A stretch of 64,000 nucleotides of DNA from Aphanomyces cochlioides (Eukaryota > Oomycota > Saprolegniomycetes > Saprolegniales > Verrucalvaceae): positions 2,108,001 to 2,172,000 of the forward strand of contig JAHQRK010000001.1 in the NCBI GenBank assembly GCA_019828595.1. Reading direction: 5' to 3'. Position 1 is the first letter of the stretch. Each line of letters begins with the position of its first letter. A program made the position numbers and the translations under genes. The notes beneath the pieces were generated by a model that saw only the letters and a list, made by a program, of their open reading frames with translations, was not told where the DNA came from and made no database searches. This document shows positions 19,859 through 29,054 of the stretch, in pieces.

Positions 19859-22030
19859 TTAAAACATTCCGCCACCTTGTTTCTTCATAGCCTTGTCTTT
19901 GCGGCGGTGGTTAGCCACACTACTCTTATGCTTTTCTTTGCGAGCTCGATTGATTGCCTGCTTTTTCGGGTCAGGGTCATTCGGATTTGGTGGAGGATGT
20001 CTCCGAGGCTGTGATGGCCTTCCGTTTGATCTCCCTCCGGAACCATTCGCCGAAGAGCTTTCACTCGCTGGTGCTTCAACAGAGGGTGCGCCTTTATCTT
20101 CATTTTCGCCATCCTCGTCTTCATCGATGTCCGGCTTATGATTTGGATTGCGCATGCTTTCCCAAAATGCGTCTTCAGCTTCTTGGGCGCGGACTGCCTT
20201 ATTTCTTGCAATGATTTCTTCGTAGCCAGTAGGCTCATCGTCGTGAACACCAAACGGTTCGTATTCTTCCATTTCATCATTGTAGTCATCGTTGTACTCG
20301 TCCAAAGCTGATACGAGCGGCCATGCTGGTTCTTGGTCATACCTTATTCGAAAATTAGTACGTGCTGAATACCACGGACGCACGATTGAGCCAGCATTTG
20401 TTGTTTGGCCACATATTCAGGGTCTGCCTTGATGCTCTCAGGCTTGTACTTATCAGCTTGTTTTTTCTTGCCCACCTGCATCACGTAAATATTTGTATTT
20501 CGAAATTCAACGTAACGTACCCACATTTGAGTCGGGTCTACCTTTTGGGGTTGAGGGGGAGGCGCAACCTTGGCCTCCTTGTCATCCACAAGAGCCAAAT
20601 AACGCGGATCTGTCTTCGTCATTGATCTATCCAATGACTGGAGCTCTAGTCAAGAATGTAAAATTCAATAACCACAGTACGAAAGAACTTACGAGCGGGC
20701 AGTGAGTCTTCAAGCAATGCCATGATAACCTTGTCTGACGAATATTCACATGCTTGGATACACAAATCCAAGAATCCGTCTCCCAAGTCAGGAAAAATTT
20801 CCTTGACTTGTGACACGATCGAGTTGACGATTGCGATCTTGCTGTCTTGCGGTGAATCACCCACCACAACGTTGGGGTTTGTGTCATCGATGATAGCGGT
20901 AGTCTTCGGTGAAGGTCGAGCACGCTCTGGAAGTTCACTCAAAAGGAGAGATAGATAGTCGACTCGAGCGCTATCTATCGTGGACTCTTCAAATGCGCTC
21001 CGACATTTTGACTATATTTCAAGTCATCCTGGATGATGGTAATCGTGGACGTACTTTAAACTGCAGCAGTCGACATAAATCACTCAAAAGAGAAGCTGGT
21101 TCAACAGCGTCTGTATTGTGAAGGAGCGAATTCAATACTCCAAAGAAACTTTCACATCGCTCGTCAGCTTCAGAGGGACGATGCCGGATTACTGAGAGAA
21201 ATAAACAGTCAATCCAGCGATAGATACTCTAGAGTGAAAGTAAAATAGATTCAAATTTTTGTCGTACATTGATGATAAGACGGCGAGTCTTGGATATGTT
21301 CTTGTCATTACGAGAGAGGTTACTTAAAGTGGGTAAGTCGTTTTCATATGCGACGAGTATAGCTCGTAGCAAAGTTTGGCCATCAAAGCTATGTCCCAGT
21401 TCATCCCCTTGGGGAGGAGTCAAAATGGACAAGAAAGAGTCTGAGCATGCTAATAGCGAATCGATCTATTCAGGTACGTTGGATGAGGATATGGCAAGCA
21501 CATTACGGTTTTGAATATGTCACAAATCTGAGCCTGTAGCTGGGTCGCTTCAATTATACAGGGTTGTTTTAGTGTTGCCACTTGATGGTGGATAGTCAAC
21601 AGCGCCTAAAAAATGTCAGCAATGTTTAAGCAATTCTTCGATGATGTACATGGTAAAAAACATCATGTAGCATTGGAATTTGATCGTTGAGGATCGGTGC
21701 ACGGTCGCACAATCGTTGAATCCACCATTGCATGACGTGCTCGTTGCTCTGCGCATACAAAGAGCAGGTAGCAACAACTCGAGACAGGGAGAGAACTCCT
21801 CGGTCAACCAACTGAGCTAAATTCACGCCTGTCTCGTCTATCTTGACAATGCGAACTACCACAAGTAAGAGGACATCAGCCTCTTTCGACGAAAAAAGGT
21901 CATATTCTTCAGATTCTTGCAGCAGATTCTTGATCTCCCGGAAAATCCATTCAGAAACATTTGAATCACGCGTAATGCACTTGGCAAACTCGTCGTCGGG
22001 CAGCGCAAGCAGCGCTTCGGCTTCAGCCAT
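19859..22030 (-). CDS. ASCC2: Activating signal cointegrator 1 complex subunit 2 (ASCC2)
   Basis: Eight or so exons on the minus strand join in phase. The N-terminus MAEAEALLALPDDEF leads into WIFREIKNLLQ, ILNDQIPMLHDVFYH and ID-SLLACSDSFLSILTPPQGDEL, matching the ASCC2 helical domain. Then follows a CUE domain (IVSQVKEIFPDLGDGFLDLC...DKVIMALLED) that binds K63-linked ubiquitin. The C-terminal part has acidic EYNDDYNDEMEEYEPFG and a basic tail NRARKEKHKSSVANHRRKDK, as in other ASCC2 proteins. The complex recruits ALKBH3-ASCC3 to alkylated DNA and acts in ribosome quality control. A TTATCCGGAAA element lies 46 bp upstream of the start. The length is roughly 600 residues, a little shorter than in animals. 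Confidence 0.82.
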
Positions 22031-22075
22031 CGAGTGCAAAATCAAAAATGCGCCAAAGTCGATGGATTCTCGAAC

Positions 22076-22086
22076 TTATCCGGAAA
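22076..22086. promoter_or_regulatory. TTATCCGGAAA element upstream of ASCC2
   Basis: This variant of the recurrent element (core ATCCGGAA) lies 46 bp upstream of the ASCC2 start at 22030, in antisense orientation to the gene. It sits just outside the left inverted repeat of the Crypton-type element. Confidence 0.35.
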
Positions 22087-22287
22087 TGCTTAGGGCCCGT
22101 CTGGCAACCGAAAATATTACAATAAATAGGTCCAAAATGTCATTTTGTGGCCAAATTCAATAAGGGTGCGTCTGGCATTTTCAGCCAAAATGGGATCAAC
22201 AATTTATGGCATATTCAAAACCTCCATTTCGTAAAATGGCATTTTGGGAGCCTCCACTGAGTATATCCCAACCAAAAATAGCAGTGA

Positions 22288-22346
22288 CTTGGGAAATAAT
22301 ACGTCCGGAAAACCCAATGAATGAGAAATTTAGGAAATTTCCCAAG
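22288..22346. repeat. 10-bp inverted repeat in the left end
   Basis: CTTGGGAAAT (22288-22297) is complementary to ATTTCCCAAG (22337-22346). It lies between the L2 module and the recombinase gene and could be a recombinase binding site. This is a guess from position only. Confidence 0.35.
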
Positions 22347-22490
22347 ATGGATATTTTGGATTGCACTTGACTTGCAAATTACATGAAATCAAAAATATCC
22401 ACCAGATATTTGCGTTTTAGGAAATTCTGTGAAACAACTTATCCGGCACACCACACACAAACCACTCATTATCGAAACTGAAACCATTTA

Positions 22491-24832
22491 ATGGACGGAA
22501 GGCCAGGTGAGCTGGATGACGGCGCCCTCTCATGGCCACACGACGCTGTATCTAATGACGAGGTGGCGGATATAGATGGATCCAGAGACAATGATGACGA
22601 ACAAGCAGGAGACGACGTTCTGAGTATGCGACTTTCCAAACGAACTAAGTATCAATATGAAAACACAAACCATCGGCTGTTAGAGTGGCTCAGACTAAAG
22701 CATCCGAGCCACGTGAACGACGGCAAAATCAAACTTCCTTTGGATGCGACTGTGTGCAAGCAGTACCTCTCGGACCAGCGATCGTTCAACCCAAATGCAA
22801 AATCCCGGTCAAAGTTCAAGTCTGCTGCATCAATTAATGGCTACAGAAGTGCAATCGTGAACCTGCATAGAGCTGCAAACGTAAAGATGCCAGAGGATTT
22901 AGTATCAATGCTGTCAGGTAAATATTCATCCATTCGTACAAGCTGATGCAACCTCTCGTTTAGATTTTGTGAGTTCGTACAGAAAATGGATTGCCGAGCG
23001 CAAGGAGGTCGGCGATGTTCCGATGCGTGAAGGAAAGGATCCTATATCAGTGGATGGTGAGCGAGTTGTTGCTGGTGTTCATGCAACATTAAAAATTATA
23101 TAGGTTATCAGTTTCTAGCTCAAAAGGCAATAAAAGGTGATGCGGACAGAAATCAAAGCAAATTGTGCATGCGTTCCTACTTCTCTGCTGGAATCTGATC
23201 GCTCGTTCTGTTACTGTGAGTACAATAAGATACGAGCATGTTACTTGGGAATGTAGTGATGATTGTATTCACGCATGATATGAAGCGCTTTCATAGGTGA
23301 TGCGCTTGTAATCCGCTATGGACGCATGAAAAATGATCAAGAGGGCAACAATTGTACTCCACACAGAGTATTTGCAAACCCAGACAATCCTTTCATTTGT
23401 CCCATTCTGAGGTAGACTTCATTTACATTTTATGACTAATAATTTAAAAGCTTAGCAGTACTTGTGTTTACACGTGGAACAAACCTTGACAATGCTTCAA
23501 CTTTGCTGTTTGGGGACAATGCAAAAGAGAGATTTTCTGCGTGGCTTTCAAAGTCAATTTTGTCGTGCAAAGATGAGATGATGAGTTTGGGACTTTCAAC
23601 AGAAGAAGTGGGGACCCATTCATTTCGCAAGGGAGTGGCAAGCGAGCTGTCCAACTCACCTGGTGGACCAACGCCCATAGCAGTTAGTCTCTGCGCTGGT
23701 TGGAGTCTGGGACCAGTTCAAGGCCGGTACATTTATTCTGGGCCAGGTGGAGATCAATTCGTAGGACGAGCGGCTGCAGGTATTTTATTTAGTATGTTTG
23801 CTTTAAGTTCTCACACGCAAAACCAGGGCTGAACATAAATGACACAACATTTGCGGTATTGCCTCCCCATTTTGTCGACAATGTCGTCGACTTAAGTCAA
23901 TGGGAGACCATTCTCCCTGGCTACACTAGTTTCTATCCAAAATGTTTTCGATCGGCGTTGCCTCACTTGCTTGCGTCGTTGGTGTGGCATCAAACATGGT
24001 TGAGATCAAATTTGGACAAATTTCATCCGATTTTTTGTCGCCAGTGTGGATCTGTGGTTTATTGCCATCATTGTCACCTTACATGGTTACGGGATGTTTG
24101 AAGAACGAGAAAACCAAGTTGAAAGCGTCAGGAGTACCCCCACATGTTGTATTGGCAAGACGTTTAGACATCATTGAGCAAGAGCTGCGAAATATTTTTC
24201 AACAGTTGGAAAATTTTTCAAGATCAACTGAGCAAGAGATTCAAAGAAATGGCATTACGAATTCTCAATCATCCCAACTTAACTCTACATCTTTCATTGA
24301 TAGTCTGTGCGAGAAAATTGTGCAGGAAATACGTCGAAAGGAGCATTTCAATGAAAGCTCTCCAAGCGTCAACAATTCACCACCTCCGTGGTGGTCCACA
24401 GAACGCCAGACCCAAAATCAAAATTTGAATTGCCCTACAGGTAAAGTATTTGACCTCTGGAATGCTTTGTGGATTGGTGTACCTGATACGCTGCCTCCAC
24501 TCAGGCTTGTCAAACCCGAGCATTTTGCCAATCGTGTAGACAGAGTCAACTATTCAAAGCTTGTACGAGTCGTTACAGCTATATTGCCATATTCGGACCT
24601 ACCGACAACGAGCATCCAAAACTTGAGCTCTATTGAGAGAACACACCTGTTTGAAAGGTGTATTGGCAGCCTTGGAGTTGTCTTGAACAACAGCGAGACC
24701 AAGAAGCGGCAACTTGACAAAATGGCTTATCAAACTTTGTACAACCCTTTTATCCAAACACGCGTCAAAGTCAAGTCTTTAACGGTAATATATACCTCTC
24801 ATGATGTCTTCACAACAATTCAAGTGTCTTGA
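22491..24832 (+). pseudogene. Crypton tyrosine recombinase, frameshifted
   Basis: The first exon starts MDGRPGELDDGALSW, and YKYENTN-like and INGYRSAIVNLHRAA segments form the core-binding domain. Exons after short introns give GDALVIRYGRMKNDQEG, NPFICPILS, THSFRKGVASELS (the HxxR box) and GRYIYSGPGGDQFVGR with the candidate nucleophile Tyr. LPPHFVD follows, as in oomycete Cryptons. Two places need a 1-nt change to stay in frame: near 23161-23170 (NQSKLC into HAFLLLCWNLIARSVTV) and near 24085-24100 (CHHCHLTWLRDV into KNEKTKLKASG). The long C-terminal part has coiled-coil character. It is probably inactive. Confidence 0.7.
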
Positions 24833-25007
24833 ACGGCTTGTGCCACCGGGCTACGAATTGTCTTATCACCACTTCGACCCACTCGCCACCAACACACTTC
24901 ATGGTCCAAATCACACTCAAGTCGTCTATCAATGTCTGTCGAAATCTAATCTATATAATGTTTCGGAGGATTTCCCTGTCATTTCCTAAACCCCTGAATA
25001 TCTGTAA

Positions 25008-25190
25008 ATGTTGGATTTGGTGCAAAACTCTTTGACATAAACAAGTTCATATTTTGACCTAAATTATTGAATTTGGCCACAAAATGGCATTTTCGACCTA
25101 TTTATTGTAATATTTTTGGTTGCCAGACGGGCCCTAATTTAGGTCAAAATATGAACTTGTTTATGTCAAAGAGTTTTGCACCAAATCCAA
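25008..25190. repeat. 58-bp inverted repeat around the inverted L1 module
   Basis: 25008-25066 (ending ...CATATTTTGACCTAAATTA) is repeated inverted at 25132-25190, with the inverted L1 module between. On a single strand this would form a long hairpin. It suggests a rearranged or doubled right end. Confidence 0.6.
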
Positions 25191-25454
25191 TATTTTTGGT
25201 TGGGATATACTCTGTGGAGGCTCCCAAAATGCCATTTTACGAAATGGAGGTTTTACCTCTATTTTGAATATGCCATAAATCGTTGATCCCATTTTGGCTG
25301 AAAATGGCATATTGATTTTGAAATTTTGCCAGACGCACTCTTATTTAAGTTTGAACTTATCTGGACAAAACTGTCAAGTTCGAGCCGTACATAAAAGTGT
25401 AAGAACGCATGGCACCCAATCGCACTTTCCGCGCTGCTTCAAACGACAGACACG

Positions 25455-26818
25455 ATGACCGATGCGCCGCGAGTGATGTATGTATCGTCTCGTAAGAGTG
25501 CGCTCGCGCTCTACCAGACGCGGGAAGTGATCTCGATGCTTGAGGAGCATTACCCGAATATTTCCTTTGAAATTGGCTTGCAAGATTCCCTTGGGGATGA
25601 TCGCCAAGACAAGCATTTGACCGAATTAGGCGGCACTGGCGTATTCACGAAAAGCCTTGAGGTACATATTGACAATCTGGTATGATGCAACTAAGCGAAT
25701 TGCTTAGGATGAACTGCTTGCGAAGCGAAGTAGTTTTGCTGTCCATTCGCTCAAGGATATGCCGACAAACCTACCAACCGGACTCGTCCTCGCCGCAATT
25801 TGCAAACGTGAAAGCCCGGAAGACGCAGTTATCATCCACCCAAAACACAAGGCAGAGGTAAAACTCGTATGCTTGAGGTTGAGAGCTTAACATCGTGGTG
25901 CCGTAGGGTCGTACGACATTGCAACAGCTTCCAGAAGGAAGCGTGGTTGGAACTAGTTCACTCCGACGGGAAGCATTGCTCCTCAAGTATGTCGTGGGAT
26001 CTCTCACTCCTACTCACGACATTGCATAGGCATTATCCTAACGTGACTATCAAGACGATCCGAGGCAACATTCAGACACGCTTGTCCAAACTGGATGACC
26101 ACGGTGCGATCGCGAGGTTGCGACCTTCTTGACACATGTTTTCAGACGACTTCGATGCTATTGTTGTTGCGGCGGCAGGATTTCGCCGCGGTGGTCTCGG
26201 CACACGAATTGATCAAGTACGTATTCTGGCCACATCTTGATTCCTTATTCCTTTCGTAGCTCCTCGATCCGGAAGTGTTCGGTTATGGTGTTGGACAAGG
26301 TAGTATCGGTGTTGAGTGCCGCGGCGATGACGAAGAGGTACATGTTTGAACATCATTTGATGGCTAATCCTCTTAAGGTGTTGAAAATGCTTGCCAAGAT
26401 CACGCACGAAGAATCTGCACAGTGCTGCAAAGCAGAGCGTAGCCTGCTTCGTAACATTGAAGGCGGATGTCAAATTTCCATGGGTGTGAACACCCGTCTT
26501 GACGACGACGTTCTGAAACTATCAGCGACTCTCCTGTCCCGCGATGGCAAGGAGAGCTTCACTGAATCCATTTCGGGTAATCGCTTTGATGCCAAGCTGC
26601 TTGGTGAACAATTGGCCGTGAAGTTCCTCAAGAACGTCGACGCGCGAAAACTGCTTGGCCCAGCTGGCCAAAAGCGTGCTTTGACGTATGGGGATGTCGA
26701 GGCTCCAGGAGATGCCGCCGCTGCTGCTGCTGCTGCTGCTGCCGAGGCGGAATCGAGTCCTACCAAGAAAGCTCGCGTGGAGGAACCCAAAGAAACTCCT
26801 GTAGATCAGGAAGAATAG
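25455..26818 (+). CDS. HMBS: Hydroxymethylbilane synthase (porphobilinogen deaminase)
   Basis: This is the heme-pathway enzyme that joins four porphobilinogen units. The start is [20 protein letters not shown]. Exons after short introns give [70 protein letters not shown] and [15 protein letters not shown]. The Cys that carries the dipyrromethane cofactor is in GGCQISMG. The C-terminal tail has an Ala run (coded by GCT/GCC repeats, 26706-26745) and a basic [10 protein letters not shown], which is unusual for the family and may be disordered. There is no clear plastid or mitochondrial leader. The stop is 21 bp from the convergent GFA gene. Confidence 0.9.
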
Positions 26819-26838
26819 ACAATCAATTGATATCGACG

Positions 26839-27246
26839 TTAAGAAGCCTTGGAGTACTTGGCAATGTCTGAAGCCGCGTAAGCTGCTTCCCAATTTTGTC
26901 CGTCGTACGTTTGAATTTCAAAACGCGAAACTGTGCCAGGCGTAATGCACGCGATGGTGATGGCCACTCCGTCAGGATTGCTTCGGGGGATATAGAATGG
27001 CTGGACACCACAGACGCTGCAAAATTTGTGCTGCGCCTTGTGAGTGTTGAAAGTGTACGTCGTGAGGACTTCCTCACCTTCGAGGAGACGGAAGCACGAA
27101 CTGGGAATAATCGTATGGACATTACGCTTCATTAGACAGATCGAGCAGTTGCAATCAATGGCGACGAGTTCCGTCTCCGCATCGAACTCAAAGCGGACGC
27201 GCTTGCAGTGGCAAGCACCTGTGTGGACTGCCTTGGCGGAAGACAT
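26839..27246 (-). CDS. GFA/CENP-V domain Zn protein
   Basis: This is a single-exon protein of 135 residues. It has the zinc-binding cysteines of the glutathione-dependent formaldehyde-activating (GFA) fold: GACHCKRVRFEF, DCNCSICLMKRN and KFCSVCGVQPFYIP. The tail ITPGTVSRFEIQTYDGQNWEAA is typical of fungal and oomycete CENP-V-like members. The exact reaction is not settled for such proteins. Formaldehyde-glutathione adduct formation is only a family guess. A frameshifted paralogue lies at 28489-28862 and a short relic near 31509, so the gene has been locally duplicated. Confidence 0.8.
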   Translation of the reverse strand: MSSAKAVHTGACHCKRVRFEFDAETELVAIDCNCSICLMKRNVHTIIPSSCFRLLEGEEVLTTYTFNTHKAQHKFCSVCGVQPFYIPRSNPDGVAITIACITPGTVSRFEIQTYDGQNWEAAYAASDIAKYSKAS

Positions 27247-27333
27247 GGCTGTCAGTCGGCTAAAATGAAAATGACGGACTGACCAACACTCGTGAAACCG
27301 TTACTTCTTTCGGTTGACGCTTGAAGATCAGCA

Positions 27334-27942
27334 ATGAATGAGTCCAAGCCACCGCCACCAGCTTCGACGTCGCTACCACCGAGGCTAGAGCGTCCACGAG
27401 TCCATGGCCAGTCAGGACACATAGGTCAGGAGGTATTGTCGCCCCGGCCATCATCGCTTGGTGTCACAATTGACGTGAATGAGTCGACGTGGCTGCGCGA
27501 CGACGATTTCATCTACGAAGCGTATTACACAGCGGCAAACGCCAAGAAAGCCAAGTCAAGTGGGCCTGCGCTACCTCGATCAGTCCAGAACGCTCTCTTA
27601 CACAAACAATGCACAGAGACGATCGAGCATTGCAAGCGGACACTTCAAGAACGGCGGGATCAAATGGCCGCGCTGTCATTGCCGTTTACGCCGCTTCGAA
27701 AAAAACCAAGCAGCCTGCGAAAGCAAGACCTAACAACACCAGACAAAGTCAAGCCGCCGTTCGACTCGACTCTGTCGCCAAATCTCACCCATGACACAGC
27801 TACTACGGCGGTTACTCCAAAGGACGACGTCTGCAAGCGTCTCTCCTTTGCCGACGCCACGGAAGACAGCACCAAGAGCAGCCCTGCTCATCTCAACAAC
27901 ACCACTTCAAACTTGACAGTTCTTTCAAATACGTTCATTTGA
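27334..27942 (+). CDS. Hypothetical protein, probably disordered
   Basis: This is an intronless frame of 202 residues starting MNESKPPPPASTSLPPRLER. It is Pro/Ser/Thr-rich at both ends. The centre, WLRDDDFIYEAYYTAANAKKAK followed by HKQCTETIEHCKRTLQERRDQM, is predicted helical. TP/SP dipeptides (FTPLRKKP, TTPDKVKP, VTPKDD) look like kinase sites. No domain is recognised. It is divergent from the intact GFA gene, with 87 bp between their starts, so the two may share a promoter. Confidence 0.6.
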   Translation: MNESKPPPPASTSLPPRLERPRVHGQSGHIGQEVLSPRPSSLGVTIDVNESTWLRDDDFIYEAYYTAANAKKAKSSGPALPRSVQNALLHKQCTETIEHCKRTLQERRDQMAALSLPFTPLRKKPSSLRKQDLTTPDKVKPPFDSTLSPNLTHDTATTAVTPKDDVCKRLSFADATEDSTKSSPAHLNNTTSNLTVLSNTFI

Positions 27943-28051
27943 TTGGCAATTAATATTGTCCTTTTCAGTGAAATGTGGACTTGGCGACTATGCTAAATTT
28001 AATATGAAATATTGTATAATATACAAAGTTAAGTACAATTTCTTCCTAGCA

Positions 28052-28204
28052 ATGGTACCTGCATCCCAGAATACCGTCATGCATGATTTCTACGCCCAAT
28101 ACAACCTCGCTATGAAACGTCAAGACGCCGCGCGTATCTTCCGCGAGTCAGCGTCCATCATGGCCTTTCCCCACGGCCTTTCCCAAGTCATATCATTAAG
28201 GTGA
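28052..28204 (+). pseudogene. Truncated coding fragment
   Basis: After an acceptor-like TTTCTTCCTAG, an ATG opens MVPASQNTVMHDFYAQYNLA and runs 50 codons with coding-like third positions (ARIFRESASIMAFPHGLS). It stops where a GATTGGTC-type repeat end begins at about 28205. It looks like the 5' part of a gene cut by an insertion. I do not recognise the family and did not find the remainder. Confidence 0.35.
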
Positions 28205-28310
28205 TTTGATTGGTCAAAATATTGAAAATACTGATATATGATTGGCTAGTCGATTGCTAGTCGATTCTGGCAAGTCGATTCGATTCAACCAATTTGGAAT
28301 CGAATGCCTG
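28205..28310. repeat. Left member of a diverged inverted pair (GATTGGTC...TCGATTCG)
   Basis: TTTGATTGGTC, TATATGATTGGC, TCGATTCTGGCA and CGATTCGATTC occur here in the same order as in the reverse complement of 33838-33960. There is a short internal duplication (GCTAGTCGATT twice). The two are likely ends of one transposon family. Whether they bound a single 5.8-kb unit is unknown. Confidence 0.4.
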
Positions 28311-28488
28311 GGAGAAAACAACAAAAAGCTCCTCGACATTGTGCGCTACAAGTAGAAATACATGATGACTTTCCACAAGATAGTGAGACCAATGGAAGCA
28401 TATCGAAACGAAACTCAAGACGCTTTCTGTCTGTATCGAAGACCAGCTATGCATTCATGACAAAGTCTTGATTTTTACACTGATTTAT

Positions 28489-28862
28489 CTAAGAGACTGT
28501 GGAAAGCAAGTTGCGCCCATCGTAAGCTTGAACGTCTACTTTGTTGAGAGTGCCAGGGGTAATACATGCAATCGTAACACCCACTGCTTCAGGGTTAAGG
28601 CGTGGGATGAAATGCGTGGCCACGCCACAAACGCTGCAAAACATGTGCTTGGCAATGTGCGTGTTGAATGTATACGTAGTGAGTACATCTTCCCCTCAAG
28701 GAGGCGGAAGGCAGTCTTGGGCACGATCGTGTGGATGTTGCGCTTCATGGCGCAGATCGAGCAGTTGCAATCGAACGCGACAAGGTCCCCCTCGACGTCA
28801 AACTCGAATTTAACGCGCTTGCAATGGCACGCCCCCGAGTGGGTCACAACAGTCTTGTTCAT
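28489..28862 (-). pseudogene. GFA/CENP-V domain protein, frameshifted copy
   Basis: The start MNKTVVTHSGACHCKRVKFEF parallels the intact gene at 26839-27246, and CNCSICAMKRNIHTIV follows. At 28692-28695 there is a run of four G on the coding strand where five would be needed. After it the frame turns into KMYSLRIHSTRT and stays wrong. The correct frame continues undamaged beyond (FNTH..., CSVCGVATHFIP, ITPGTL) to a stop at 28489-28491. This is either a one-base homopolymer error or a very recent pseudogene. Confidence 0.7.
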
Positions 28863-29054
28863 GGGTTGTTAAAGAGGAAATGCACGCAGCAGAACCCGAA
28901 GCAGAAGGAGCAGATTTCGTCATCCAACCGATTCCGTCATCTTTTCGATGGATAATTCGTGGCGCTTCCATGTAAGAAGATTGGAATGTCATGCTTCATT
29001 GGCCAAAATTCAAAATGCAGCTTTTGAGATCTTTCATGCTGACAAGAACAACCG

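Larger units (their letters stand above)
22091..25340. mobile_element. Crypton-type element with compound inverted repeats
   Basis: The left end carries module L1 (22091-22163, GGGCCCGTCTGGCAACC...) followed by module L2 (from 22166, GTGCGTCTGGCATTTTC... to about 22277). L1 recurs inverted at 25060-25132 and L2 recurs inverted at about 25195-25340. A third inverted pair (25008-25066 with 25132-25190) brackets the inverted L1. Both modules start with a shared CGTCTGGC. Inside is a decayed tyrosine recombinase gene. The exact ends and any target duplication are unclear. The element sits between ASCC2 and HMBS and probably inserted into their shared upstream region. Confidence 0.65.

Noticed and set aside
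22091..25340. CRISPR-like or tandem repeat array
   Set aside because: The repeats are few, inverted and of different kinds. They are transposon ends, not regularly spaced direct repeats.
26706..26745. GCT/GCC repeat as a separate microsatellite feature
   Set aside because: It is an in-frame polyalanine tract inside the HMBS C-terminal tail and is described there.
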